Part shown: one piece after another, positions 39,109 through 48,719 of the stretch | How the letters are laid out: every line of letters begins with the position of its first letter | Position numbering within the stretch: position 1 is the stretch's first letter | Assembly (NCBI GenBank): GCA_023336205.1 | Contig: JALQCR010000008.1 | Span: 62,001-126,000, forward strand | DNA: 64,000 nt | DNA from: Pseudanabaena sp. Salubria-1 | Lineage (GTDB): Bacteria > Cyanobacteriota > Cyanobacteriia > Pseudanabaenales > Pseudanabaenaceae | Direction of reading: 5' to 3' | Position numbers and translations under genes: made by a program | Notes under the pieces: generated by a model | Databases searched by the model: none | What the model was told of the DNA's origin: nothing | The model's input: the letters and a program-made list of their open reading frames with translations, nothing else

Positions 39109-39411
39109 ATGCACGCACTCTCAATTCCAACTTGGATCATCCATATCCTCAGTGTGACTGAGTGGATTGTAGCTATTTGGCTAGTTTGGACTTATGCCAA
39201 AGTTAGCCAGAATCGAGTTTGGAAAGGATTTGCGATCGCGATGTTACCTGCCCTAGTCAGCGCCATCTGTGTTTGTACTTGGCATTTTTATGACAACGAT
39301 TCATCACTAGAGTGGCTAGGGCTAGTTCAAGCCGTTATGACCTTACTTGGCAACTGTATGCTGATGGTTGCGGCATGGTTTCTCTGGAAGCAATCAGTTC
39401 AGGCGACATAA
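39109..39411 (+). CDS. DUF2499 (Ycf49-like) membrane protein
   Basis: 100 residues, three predicted membrane helices (IIHILSVTEWIVAIWLVWTYA, GFAIAMLPALVSAICVCTWHFY, LVQAVMTLLGNCMLMVAAWFLW). Motifs HxxSVTEW and TWHFYDN match DUF2499 proteins of cyanobacteria and plastids. It is followed 9 bp later by its usual neighbour DUF3593. Function unknown. Confidence 0.88.
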   Translation: MHALSIPTWIIHILSVTEWIVAIWLVWTYAKVSQNRVWKGFAIAMLPALVSAICVCTWHFYDNDSSLEWLGLVQAVMTLLGNCMLMVAAWFLWKQSVQAT

Positions 39412-39420
39412 TGGATAGAA

Positions 39421-39720
39421 ATGATGATGATTTCTAAAGATACTCTTTTTATTCTGTCACTGTTTCCATATCTGGGATTTCTCTGGTTACTGACGCGATC
39501 GCAGAAAGCCCCAAAGCTAGCACTGATAGGATTTTATTGCACCTTGCTATTTGTTGGTGTGACCATTCCTGCGGGAATCTATACCAAAATTGTCTATGGT
39601 ACTTCGCTCTCTAATGTTGATTGGTTACATGGTATTGCCGAATCCTTCTTAACCCTATCGAACACCTTAATTGTGTTGGGATTTCGTCAAGCGATCGTGA
39701 GATCGCAAAAGCTCAATTAA
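39421..39720 (+). CDS. DUF3593 membrane protein
   Basis: 99 residues with hydrophobic helices ([59 protein letters not shown]). FPYLGFLW and [15 protein letters not shown] are family features. It is paired with DUF2499 as in many cyanobacterial genomes. Function unknown; a perfect terminator hairpin follows. Confidence 0.87.
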   Translation: MMMISKDTLFILSLFPYLGFLWLLTRSQKAPKLALIGFYCTLLFVGVTIPAGIYTKIVYGTSLSNVDWLHGIAESFLTLSNTLIVLGFRQAIVRSQKLN

Positions 39721-39726
39721 TTACAG

Positions 39727-39761
39727 TAATAAATACCTGCGCTTCGCGCAGGTATTTATTA
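39727..39761 (+). terminator. Stem-loop terminator after DUF3593
   Basis: Perfect 16-bp arms TAATAAATACCTGCGC / GCGCAGGTATTTATTA with a TTC loop, starting 7 bp after the stop codon. Confidence 0.85.
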
Positions 39762-39796
39762 CACCCGAAACATTTTTAGCTAAGCAGGAAAAACCT

Positions 39797-41769
39797 ATGC
39801 GTATCTTAATGATCCAGCCAAATTACCATTCTGGCGGTGCTGAAATTGCAGGAAATTGGCCGTCCAGTTGGGTTCCCTATGTGGGTGGTGCATTAAAGAC
39901 CGCAGGATTTACAGAAATCCGCTTTATCGATGCCATGTGTAACTACATTGGTGATGTGGAATTGGCAATCGAGATTAAAAAATATCAGCCAGATGTGGTG
40001 CTATGTACAGCGATCACCCCGATGATTTATAAATCGCAGGCAACTTTAAAGTTAGTTAAAACTGTTTGTCCAGAAGCTAAAGCAATTATGGGCGGCGTGC
40101 ATCCCACCTATATGTATCGCGAAGTTTTGGGTGAAGCGCCTTGGGTAGATTACATCATTCGCGGTGAAGGGGAAGAGATTACGGTAAATCTGTTGAAGGC
40201 GATCGCTAATGGTACAGATGAGCAAGAGCGCCGTAATATTTTAGGAATTGCCTTTTTAGAAGATGGCAAAGTCGTGGCTACACCTGCCCATCCACCAATT
40301 AAGGACTTGAATACGCTTACTCCTGATTGGAGTTTATTGGATTGGGATAAATATATTTATACACCGTTAAATACGAGAGTTGCGGTTCCCAACTACTCAC
40401 GCGGTTGTCCATTTCGTTGTCGGTTCTGCTCGCAGTGGAAGTTTTGGCGCAAATACAGATCGCGATCGCCTAAGCAATTTGCCGATGAAATCGAACGGCT
40501 AGTCAAGGATCACAATGTTGGCTTTTTCATTCTTGCTGATGAAGAACCAACAATTAACAAATCAAGATTTGTGGCGCTCTGTAATGAATTGATCGATCGC
40601 AATTTAGGCATTCACTGGGGCATTAATACGCGAGTAACAGACATTCTTCGCGATGAGAAGGAATTGCCGCTTTATCACAAGGCTGGCTTAGTTCACGTAT
40701 CTCTAGGAACTGAAGCTTCGGCACAATTGAATCTGAATCTTTTCCGTAAAGAAACCACGATCGCCGATAACAAACGGGCGGTGCAACTGTTGCGTGATAA
40801 TGGCATTCTTGCGGAAGTGCAGTTCATCATGGGGCTACCAAATGAAACTCCCGAAACCATCGAAGAAACCTATCGCATGGCAAGGGATTGGAAGGCAGAT
40901 ATGACCAATTGGAATATGTATACCCCTTGACCCTTTGCGGAACTCTTCCAAGATTTGCAAGACAAGGTAGAAATTCGTGACTATTCCCACTACAACTTTG
41001 TGACACCGATTATCAAACCAGACAATATGAGTCGTGAGGATGTGCTGAAGGGAGTTCTTCGCAACTATGCCAGATTCTATTCTTGGAAGTTTCTCGAATA
41101 TTGGTTTGAGAAAGATTCCTTCAAGCGGCGCTATCTCTTAGGCTGTCTCTGGGCATTTGTGAAGACGACGCTCAACAAGCGCTTCTACAACCTCGATCGC
41201 GTCAAGCAAAAGGGCTTGCATACCGAAATTGATTTTGGCTTCGATGAGGCTCGCATCTTGACACCCGCACAAATGGCGCTCATTAAAAAAGGACAGGTTG
41301 GTTCCGCCGATATTGATTTTGTCGGTACGATTTCCGCCTGTGGTGCGCCCAATGATATCGCCCTTGATTCCTATACCAAGGAACAGGTCGTCAAGAATGA
41401 TGTGATTCAAGTGGCGGTAGTTGAAGCCGATCAGCAAACGCGGATCGATTTGCGGGTAAATCTGCGATCGCAGGCTGGCATTGAAGTTGCTAGCGAGGCA
41501 ACTAATGGCGAAACAGGACTGGTAATCCTCGAATCGATCGATGTAGATGTGGCTGTTGTCGATGCATCTCTCCCCGACATGAAATTGGTCAAGTTTCTCC
41601 GCTCGGCACGGAGAGTCCAAGAAAACTCCTACGTGATTCCCTCCAAGATTTTGATATTGGTGACTCCCGAACAAAGTCCGATTCTATGTGAAGCGATCGC
41701 TGCTGGTGTTGATGGTTTCTGCCTTAAGGATTCCCCGATTGAAAAACTGGCGGAAGCAGTGCGAATCAC
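39797..41769 (+). pseudogene. BchE-like radical SAM/B12 protein fused to a receiver domain, with in-frame TGA and IS1 truncation
   Basis: First frame (39797-40930): B12-binding Rossmann region ([20 protein letters not shown]), then a radical SAM core with [14 protein letters not shown]. It resembles the anaerobic Mg-protoporphyrin monomethylester cyclase BchE. TGA at 40928-40930 interrupts NMYTP*PFAELFQDL, where BchE has Trp; reading continues in the same frame. Past the BchE C-terminus (TISACGAPNDIAL) a NarL-type receiver domain follows, with VAVVEAD, phospho-acceptor VVDASLPDM and CLKDSPIEKLAEAVR. IS1 copy 6 cuts it at 41769, possibly removing an output domain. Confidence 0.88.
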
Positions 41770-42587
41770 GGTAGTCCTAAAAAGGAAAGGACGCACACGG
41801 AGGTAAAGAATCGTTGTAATGATGAATAAAATTCCAAATGGCTCCAATGTGATTTTCCAATTTCTTAGAAAAAGATAAGGTCTTTCTAACTAGTCTTGAT
41901 ACTCGTTGACGTAACGTACAGTTGAATCTCTCAATATAGTTGGTCTTTCCCGTTTCTTTCCCGACAGCCCTATGACGTTTGCTGGGCAGGACAACTGGAT
42001 AAGACGAATAGAAGTCAGTATAAATAACCGCACATTGGCGATAGACGCTAGGCAACGATTCCCATAACTTCTGAGCTGATTCACCAGTGCGATCGCCTAT
42101 ATAACAACCGACAATTTCACGAGTCTCGGCATCAATGGCAAGCCATACCCACTGTTTATTGCCTTTGTCGTCCACAAAAGACCACAATTCATCCATCTGT
42201 ATGGTCAAACGGCGTTTTGGTTTTGGTTCTACCTCCACCTGCTGAGGAACGTTTTCATATTTATGATTGACGTAACTTTGCAACCATCTCTCTGACACCT
42301 TGAGGACTCTGGCAATTCCAGCTAGTGGGATTTTTTCTAGTAGTAGTTTCTCAAGAAGGTCATAAGTGTCTTGGGTACGCTCTGAAACTCTCTGCCACTG
42401 TGGATTTTCTACAAATTGACGACCACAGTCCCGACATTTATAATTTTGTTTTCCATGTCGTGTACTGCCGTTTTTTACAACGGATACGGACTGGCAGGAT
42501 GGACAGGATGGCCTTGCTTCTGACATTACTTTACTTTGTATCAACTATCTGGATATTTTCCTACATCCTTTCCTTTTTAGGACTACC
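41770..42587 (-). mobile_element. IS1-family element, copy 6
   Basis: Complete 818 bp. The left flank is CGAATCAC, but the right flank is internal IS1 sequence of copy 7, so there is no duplication pair. An IS1-adjacent deletion or recombination is implied. Confidence 0.95.
41777..42526 (-). CDS. IS1-family transposase (copy 6)
   Basis: Intact 249-residue IS1 transposase, Pro variant with the GTGTCAGAG codon, as in copy 5. Confidence 0.92.
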   Translation of the reverse strand: MSEARPSCPSCQSVSVVKNGSTRHGKQNYKCRDCGRQFVENPQWQRVSERTQDTYDLLEKLLLEKIPLAGIARVLKVSERWLQSYVNHKYENVPQQVEVEPKPKRRLTIQMDELWSFVDDKGNKQWVWLAIDAETREIVGCYIGDRTGESAQKLWESLPSVYRQCAVIYTDFYSSYPVVLPSKRHRAVGKETGKTNYIERFNCTLRQRVSRLVRKTLSFSKKLENHIGAIWNFIHHYNDSLPPCASFPF

Positions 42588-42958
42588 GCAAAGTTACGTC
42601 AATCATAAATATGAAAACGTTCCTCAGCAGGTGGAGGTAGAACCAAAACCAAAACGCCGTTTGACCATACAGATGGATGAATTGTGGTCTTTTGTGGACG
42701 ACAAAGGCAATAAACAGTGGGTATGGCTTGCCATTGATGCCGAGACTCGTGAAATTGTCGGTTGTTATATAGGCGATCGCACTGGTGAATCAGCTCAGAA
42801 GTTATGGGAATCGTTGCCTAGCGTCTATCGCCAATGTGCGGTTATTTATACTGACTTCTATTCGTCTTATCCAGTTGTCCTGCACAGCAAACGTCATAGG
42901 GCTGTCGGGAAAGAAACGGGAAAGACCAACTATATTGAGAGATTCAACTGTACGTTAC

Positions 42959-44216
42959 CTGAGATCTTGCACCATTCAAGAAAAGGGGTTGCAGAAAGAG
43001 CAGAAATGTGAAAAAAAGGGCGTAGTAGTAAATTAAATAACGAGCATGGAAAGCATCGTTAAGCACGCCCAAGGGCTAGTGTATAGTCTTCTGTGTTTGA
43101 TGCCAAGTGTGTATCAAACAGCAAGTCTCAATGCAATACTAGGACTATTTCTCGAAGCACAAAGGCATCCTTATCCAGAACATACACAGATAAAATCAGC
43201 GAGTGCACTCAGCCGATTTCTCAATCACTATAACTGGTCAACGAGAGCAGTAATTCGGTCAACACGGCAGGCTATTTTGGGACAAATCGCCAAGCATCGC
43301 CCATCGAAACAAGTGCCATTAAAGATACTGATAGACTTGACTACCCTAGAAAAAAGCGGCAAGTTTTTACATTTGAGCAATCCCACCCAAAACGAACCAG
43401 ACCCATGGGTGAGAATACTAAACGGAAAGCGAGGACTACATCTGGTTGTACTGTATCTGGTCTATGGAGAGTGGCGCGTACCATGGAGTTTTAGAGTATG
43501 GCGCGGCAAAGGATACCCCAGTCCCTCTGACTTAGCTTGTAAGTTATTGGGGACAGTACCCAAGCAACTAACCCAAGGCAAGACTGTGATTGTCCTTGCT
43601 GATACTGAGTTTAGTACGGTGAAGTTTTTCAATACTGTCCGCGCCAAGACTTGGCGCATCGTTGTCGGTGTACGCAACAATCGTAAACTTCAAGATGGCC
43701 GTACAGTCAAACAACTTTATCGTCATGGCAAACGTGGACAACAAATTTTGCTAGAAGGGCTAACTCAGCCTTTGACGATCTCTTGGTTTTGGCTCAAAAG
43801 AGCTGATAGTAAACGGGAGTTACGCTTTGTTGTCTCTTCTCATCCTTATTCTGGTGCTTATCTGGTGATGTTAGGTCGTAAGCGTTGGGCGATTGAGGGA
43901 TTCTTCAAAACCATCAAACATCGCTTTGGTTTGCATTGTTTTGGGCAATCTACAAAACTTGGTGTTTATCGTTGGCTTATCCTCTCTCTGCTTGCTTATC
44001 TTTTGGCCCATTGGATTGATCAATGGTCGAGTCCTCCTGTCTTGGACTGGAAAGCTACCTGTGATTTGACACTTTCCGTTTTATTTCCTTCTGTCCTTTG
44101 GTTGAAACTTCTTAGGTATCTCCAAATTAGTGCCGATATTGCTGCTCGTCATGGGTTTGAAATTATTCTCAAACCCATTCCTACTTAACTCTTTCAGGAA
44201 TGGTGCAAGATCTCAG
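42959..44216 (+). mobile_element. IS4/IS701-type element inside IS1 copy 7
   Basis: 1258 bp with inverted ends CTGAGATCTTGCACCATTC / GAATGGTGCAAGATCTCAG (19 bp, perfect) and a 4-bp duplication TTAC (42955-42958, 44217-44220). Confidence 0.93.
43046..44188 (+). CDS. DDE transposase (IS4 superfamily, IS701-like)
   Basis: 380 residues. D in ILIDLTTLEKSGKF, D in VIVLADTEFSTVKFF and E in GRKRWAIEGFFKTIKHRFGL make the DDE set. The 4-bp target duplication fits IS701-type elements, but the family name is tentative. Intact frame starting 87 bp inside the element. Confidence 0.88.
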   Translation: MESIVKHAQGLVYSLLCLMPSVYQTASLNAILGLFLEAQRHPYPEHTQIKSASALSRFLNHYNWSTRAVIRSTRQAILGQIAKHRPSKQVPLKILIDLTTLEKSGKFLHLSNPTQNEPDPWVRILNGKRGLHLVVLYLVYGEWRVPWSFRVWRGKGYPSPSDLACKLLGTVPKQLTQGKTVIVLADTEFSTVKFFNTVRAKTWRIVVGVRNNRKLQDGRTVKQLYRHGKRGQQILLEGLTQPLTISWFWLKRADSKRELRFVVSSHPYSGAYLVMLGRKRWAIEGFFKTIKHRFGLHCFGQSTKLGVYRWLILSLLAYLLAHWIDQWSSPPVLDWKATCDLTLSVLFPSVLWLKLLRYLQISADIAARHGFEIILKPIPT

Positions 44217-44361
44217 TTACGTCAACGAGTATCAAGACTAGTTAGAAAGACCTTATCTTTTTCTAAGAAATTGGAAAATCACATTGGAGCCATTTGGAAT
44301 TTTATTCATCATTACAACGATTCTTTACCTCCGTGTGCGTCCTTTCCTTTTTAGGACTACC

Positions 44362-45146
44362 TTAATATCGATGCTCAACAAATGCGCCTAAAAAAGCTGT
44401 TGTTTTATACCTATCAAGATGTTTGGGAAAGCGATCTGCGACAATTAAATAGCGTTGACTGGGCAAGTCTCTTAAGAGAACTAGTCTCATTTATGCCTAC
44501 TTTTCTCCAATTGCAAGCTTTACTGCAAGAGGCAGTTCAAAGAGTATCAAAACCTGCGGAATATATCGCGATCGGTAATCTGCTACTGACTAAATTAGAA
44601 CCACTTTATCCCGATCGCAATGATGCAAATAATCTTGAAGCGATCTCACCACCGATTTCACCAGTTAATCAATACAGCTCTCCCTTAAACAATCAAAGTC
44701 ACAACAAAATTCCATTTGATCCACGCATTGTCTTAGACGTATTTGACTTGCGATTAGAACTAATGCGATTCACGAGTTCTATGCGTGCAAAAATCCTATT
44801 ATTTTCGGTACTTTACTATCCCTTTGATCCCGATCGCGATAATTGGCATGACTTGGGATCTCATCGTCTAGATGGATTGCTACGGCAATTATTTTATGCC
44901 TATCCTTCCTTTGAGAAAGCAGAAAAATCGGTCTGGCAAATAGCGCGATCGCTAAGTGAACCCAGTGCCTACGATCAGTCGGCTAGTTATATTCTCCAAG
45001 TAGTCAAGACTCTATACGATCAGCTTGAAGCTAAATCAATGCTACATCCTGCGGAAGGAAAGCAAGCCCCATCAGAAGATACTGACTTCACACAACCAAG
45101 TGCTCTCTCTCATAGCAATGATGATGATACTTGCCAGTTTGCCTGA
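44362..45146 (+). pseudogene. Unknown protein, 5' end lost to IS deletion
   Basis: The frame is open from the IS1 edge (LNIDAQQMRLKK...). The first ATG at 44382 gives 254 residues, but nothing marks it as the native start. Content: helical, acidic; VWESDLRQLNSVDWASLLRELVSFMPTFLQLQALLQ, then a variable linker and a second helical half (FDPRIVLDVFDLRLELMRF ... GLLRQLFYAYPSFEKAEKSVWQIARSL). I do not recognise the family. The IS1 6/7 event removed its upstream DNA and the end of the receiver gene. Confidence 0.7.
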
Positions 45147-45217
45147 CATTGGGATAATGTGCGATCGCCTTGCCATCTTATGGTTAAGCGCATAAGCGAT
45201 CTCAATGGCAGTCATGG

Positions 45218-45376
45218 CTATTTCCCAAGATGAAATAGTTGACGGAGAAAAGCACCTAAACCAGCGAGGAGAATTACCGCAGCTAGAGCGTAGCTGATTG
45301 GGGTTAGTAGGCTAACCATTGGTGTTGATTGATTAGAGAGATTTGTGGGTTGGCTGGTGACTTGTTGTGTTTCCAT
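45218..45376 (-). CDS. Small single-span membrane protein (52 aa)
   Basis: METQQVTSQPTNLSNQS..., a polar Ser/Thr/Gln-rich head, followed by one hydrophobic helix (ISYALAAVILLAGLGAFL) and a short basic end (RQLFHLGK). Length and topology resemble small membrane peptides of cyanobacterial photosynthetic or stress complexes; no family is recognised. It lies alone between the truncated gene and the NACHT gene, divergent from the latter. No other gene is seen in 45147-45483. Confidence 0.6.
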   Translation of the reverse strand: METQQVTSQPTNLSNQSTPMVSLLTPISYALAAVILLAGLGAFLRQLFHLGK

Positions 45377-45483
45377 GTGTTTGTTTGATATTTAGTACAT
45401 ATTTAGATTGACATTAACCATCAGAAAGCAAGTCACAGTATGATGTTAGGGTAATGTAAGGGTTATGCAACAGTTACAAATAC

Positions 45484-47802
45484 ATGGCTAAACCAACACT
45501 TTGCGCTTCAGAAATTGGCAAGAGTAAGGCAAGTAATGCTTTTAAGTTTTCTGGGAAAACGCAGGAGTTTATTGCAGGTAAAGCAGGCACAACGCGCCAA
45601 AGAGTTGCTAATTTTTTAGATGGGGCTAATGTCGATAGGCAGATTTTCATTGATATTTGTGAGGCGCTGAAACTTGATTGGCGAGAGATTGCGGGAATTG
45701 AAGATGAAGTGAACAGAGATGATGTACCTAAAGATATTGATGATTTGGTGAAACTGGCGCGGGAGCGATGCACGGAGGATATTCGGAAGCGGTGCGGGAC
45801 GATGCGGGTGTTGGATATGGAGCAACCTGTCGCTTTGAGTGATATTTATACGGATGTAAATATTTTGGAGAAGATTACCCGCAACCAAAGAAAAGATCTT
45901 GAAGAATTTAAAGCTATATGTGGATTTGAAGAGTTTGATCGGTGGGGATTATCAGGAGTTCAGCAAAGGCGGGTTGAGGGGATCGAAGCGGTTAGAAATC
46001 ATAGCAAGTTGATGATTTTGGGTAAACCGGGGGCTGGGAAAACTACGTTTTTGAAATTTTTGGCGATGTCCTGTATTGAGGGGAAAGCGTTTGCGGATTT
46101 GGTTCCTATTTTTGTGACGTTAAAGGATTTTGCAGATCGAGAAAATCGTCCGAGTTTGCTGCAATTTTTGACGGGAGAGTTTGGTCAATGGGATGTTGAA
46201 ATCGAACCGATTTTAACATCTGGGAAAGCTTTAGTTCTGTTAGATGGATTGGATGAAGTTCGAGCCGAATATGACGATCGTGTATTGCGTGAGATTCGAG
46301 AATTTGAGAGAAACTACAGCGAAAGTCAGATTGTTGTGACTTGTCGGATTGCGGCGAAGCAATATATTTTTGAGCAGTTTACTGAAGTAGAGGTTGCAGA
46401 TTTTGATGAACAACAAATTGCTACTTTTGCGGGAAATTGGTTTTGCAATAAAGAAATTAAAGCTGAAGATTTCTTAACTGAGCTTAAAAAATATCGAGGG
46501 GTACAGGAATTAGCAACAAGTCCGCTATTGTTGACCTTATTATGTTTGGCTTTTGAGGAATCGGGGAGTTTTCCTGCGAATCGGTCGGAGCTTTATAAGG
46601 AAGGATTGGATGCGTTATTGCGGAAATGGGACGCAAAAAGAGGTATTAGGCGAGATAGTGTATACAAAGATTTATCGGTGCAGAAAAAGGAGGATATGCT
46701 CTCGCAAATTGCTTTGACTACCTTTGAGAAGGGAGATTATTTCGTTAAGCAACGGCAACTTGAGGACTATATTTATGACTATATTCGTAATACCGCCAAT
46801 GCAAAAACCGATGATGAGGAATTACATTTAGATAGCGAAGCCGTGTTGAAATCCATTGAGTCGCAGCATGGGCTATTTGTAGAAAGGGCTAGAGGGATTT
46901 ATTCTTTTTCCCATTTGACTTTTCATGAATACTTTGCTGCTCGGCAAATTGTGGTATCGACTAGCCCTAGTAAATTAGATGCTGCCTTGCAAAATCTAGT
47001 GACTCATATTAATGACAAACGCTGGCGAGAGGTGATTTTACTATCGGTAGGGATGGCAAGGGAAGCGGATGATTTGCTACTTTTGATAAAAAGGAAGAAT
47101 GATAGTTTATTAGCAGAAGATGAGAAGTTACAGAGATTTTTAGCATGGACTGATGAGAAATCCAGATCATTAGATGTTTCTTACAAAATAGCAGCCATTC
47201 GCGCTTATTATTTTGCTATTGAAATTGCTCGTACACAAGCCCTTGGATTCAATATTAGCAAAGCTCTTAATGATCGTTCGCTAGAAATAGATTTAGTCTA
47301 CGCTATTGACTATAACATCAAATTCGATTTCCCCAGATCTGTTCTCAGCAGAGATTTATCACTCGTCCGCACTCTCGACTTAGCACGCGCTCTTGACTTT
47401 TCAGAGAACCCTAGCTATAACAGATCGATAGCCCATGATCTTACTCGGTCTGTTCTTCTTGATCTTAATACCAATCATGCGAAGGAAGAGCATAATGTTA
47501 TGTTGTATGATCGTGTTCAATCTCTAATAGATTGGTTTCCTGATCTCAGTGAAAGCTGGGAATTCTTTAAAACATGGTGGAAAGAGAATGGGAATGATTG
47601 GACTGATCAGTATTTTCAAGTACTAATTGAACATTATAATATTGGTCGTGATTGGAGATTTACGGAAAAGCAAAGAGAGAAATTGGAACAGTATTATGAA
47701 GCAAATAAATTTTTGGTGGAATGTCTGAAGAGTGACTGTTACGTGAGCCGAGAGACGAGGCAAGAGATTGAAGAAAGTCTACTGATGCCAAGTAAAAGGT
47801 AA
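45484..47802 (+). CDS. NACHT-family NTPase with N-terminal HTH
   Basis: 772 residues. N-terminal ~70: HTH-like (TQEFIAGKAGTTRQRVANFLDGANVDRQIFIDICEALKLDWREI). NACHT core: Walker A LGKPGAGKTTFLKF (about 179-192), Walker B ALVLLDGLDEVRAEYDD, then VVTCRI (sensor Arg) and SPLLLTLLCLAFEESGSFP, and FSHLTFHEYFAAR. The helical C-terminus ends with a WWKENGNDWTDQYFQVLIEHYNI segment common in cyanobacterial NACHT proteins. bNACHT proteins act in antiphage defence as NLR-like sensors; this role is inferred. It opens the toxin-antitoxin island. A TATGAT box lies at 45439-45444. Confidence 0.93.
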   Translation: MAKPTLCASEIGKSKASNAFKFSGKTQEFIAGKAGTTRQRVANFLDGANVDRQIFIDICEALKLDWREIAGIEDEVNRDDVPKDIDDLVKLARERCTEDIRKRCGTMRVLDMEQPVALSDIYTDVNILEKITRNQRKDLEEFKAICGFEEFDRWGLSGVQQRRVEGIEAVRNHSKLMILGKPGAGKTTFLKFLAMSCIEGKAFADLVPIFVTLKDFADRENRPSLLQFLTGEFGQWDVEIEPILTSGKALVLLDGLDEVRAEYDDRVLREIREFERNYSESQIVVTCRIAAKQYIFEQFTEVEVADFDEQQIATFAGNWFCNKEIKAEDFLTELKKYRGVQELATSPLLLTLLCLAFEESGSFPANRSELYKEGLDALLRKWDAKRGIRRDSVYKDLSVQKKEDMLSQIALTTFEKGDYFVKQRQLEDYIYDYIRNTANAKTDDEELHLDSEAVLKSIESQHGLFVERARGIYSFSHLTFHEYFAARQIVVSTSPSKLDAALQNLVTHINDKRWREVILLSVGMAREADDLLLLIKRKNDSLLAEDEKLQRFLAWTDEKSRSLDVSYKIAAIRAYYFAIEIARTQALGFNISKALNDRSLEIDLVYAIDYNIKFDFPRSVLSRDLSLVRTLDLARALDFSENPSYNRSIAHDLTRSVLLDLNTNHAKEEHNVMLYDRVQSLIDWFPDLSESWEFFKTWWKENGNDWTDQYFQVLIEHYNIGRDWRFTEKQREKLEQYYEANKFLVECLKSDCYVSRETRQEIEESLLMPSKR

Positions 47803-47871
47803 AAAGGAAAAAGAGATTTATTTTTAATGGTTTGGTAATTTGATAGCCAAAATGGAATCGAATAACTAAAA

Positions 47872-48470
47872 TAGGTGATCGCTGTTTGATTTGAGGTGAG
47901 TTGCGAACATTGGTTTGTGGAATGAGAGAGCGATTGCTTTGAGCCTTTAGTGTATCTGAGAGAAATAGGCGATCGTTGTTTGATTTGAGATGAGTTGCGA
48001 TCGTTGGTTTGTGAGGTGAGAGTGCGATCTCTTTGAAGGTTTAGAGTGTCTGAGAAAATAGGCGATCGTTATTTGGTTTGAGGTGAGTTGCGATCGTTGG
48101 TTTGTGGAGTGAGAGGGGCGATCGCTTTGAATATTTAGCGTGTCTGAGGAAATAGGCGATCGCTGTTTGATTTGAGATGAGATCCGATCATTGGCTTGTG
48201 GAATTAAGAGGGCGATCGCCTTAAACATTTAGCGTATCTGACAAAAATAGGCGATCGTTGTTTGATTTGAGGTAAGTTGCGATCGCTTTGAACATTTAGC
48301 GTGTCTGACAGAAGTAGGCGATCGTTGTTTGATTTGAGATGAGTTGCGATCGTTGGTTTGTGGGATGAGAGGGCGATCTCTTTAAACATTTGGTGTGTCT
48401 GAGAAAATAGGCGAGCGTTAGTTTGTGGTTTGTGGAATTAGTGGGCGATCGCGCTAAAATGATTAAATCG
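47872..48470. repeat. Tandem array 1 of a ~94-bp HIP1-rich repeat
   Basis: About six to seven degenerate units, each reading roughly AATAGGCGATCGTTGTTTG, ...GAGTTGCGATCGTTGG, ...GGGCGATCGCTTTGAAC, ATTTAGCGTGTCTGAG. One unit is shortened and the last is degenerate. It fills the gap between the NACHT gene and the first TA module. Frames found on its minus strand are repeat translations, not genes. Confidence 0.9.
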
Positions 48471-48494
48471 GTATCTTGTAAGGTAGCCAACTAT

Positions 48495-48719
48495 ATGCCA
48501 TTAAAAGAACTCTTAAACGAAGCTAAAAATTTAGACATTCAGGAGCAAATTCAACTAGCCACACAACTATTGCAATGGGTAGAAATAAAGATTAATCAAA
48601 AGCCTCAAAACTCTACAGCTAAACAGCTACGCCAAGCAGGACTTGGCTTAGGATCTTGTATATTTACTGCTGATTTTGACGATCCATTACCTGATGAATT
48701 TTGGCTAGGGGAATCATGA
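48495..48719 (+). CDS. Antitoxin partner of a PIN toxin
   Basis: 74 residues from ATG at 48495. Helical start PLKELLNEAKNLDIQEQIQLATQLLQWVE, then a C-terminal tail GSCIFTADFDDPLPDEFWLGES that resembles the toxin-wrapping ends (DDPLPDEFW) of antitoxins paired with PIN proteins (DUF2281-like). Its TGA overlaps the toxin ATG (ATGA), typical of TA operons. Confidence 0.87.
   Translation: MPLKELLNEAKNLDIQEQIQLATQLLQWVEIKINQKPQNSTAKQLRQAGLGLGSCIFTADFDDPLPDEFWLGES

Larger units (their letters stand above)
42588..44361 (+). mobile_element. IS1-family element, copy 7, 5'-deleted and split by another IS
   Basis: Remnants 42588-42958 and 44217-44361. About 300 bp of the left end are gone, starting inside the transposase at GCAAAGTTACGTC. 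The rest carries the His variant and a complete right end (GGACTACC at 44361). A 1258-bp element inserted after TGTACGTTAC. The transposase is therefore dead. Confidence 0.93.

Noticed and set aside
23321..40930. Genetic code with UGA read as Trp
   Set aside because: TGA is the proper stop of modA, nifX, the PIN antitoxin and the aspartic protease, and normal genes use TGG for Trp throughout.
42325..43011. 228-residue frame across IS1 copies 6 and 7
   Set aside because: A chimera of antisense IS1 DNA and the truncated second transposase.
45401..45444. Consensus promoter for the NACHT gene (TTGACA plus TATGAT)
   Set aside because: Spacing between the boxes is about 25 bp, too long for a standard promoter; only the TATGAT box is mentioned.
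47947..48490. Several 60-95-residue minus-strand frames rich in SQIKQRSP and LTSNQ
   Set aside because: They are translations of the ~94-bp repeat units, share the repeat period, and have no ribosome sites.
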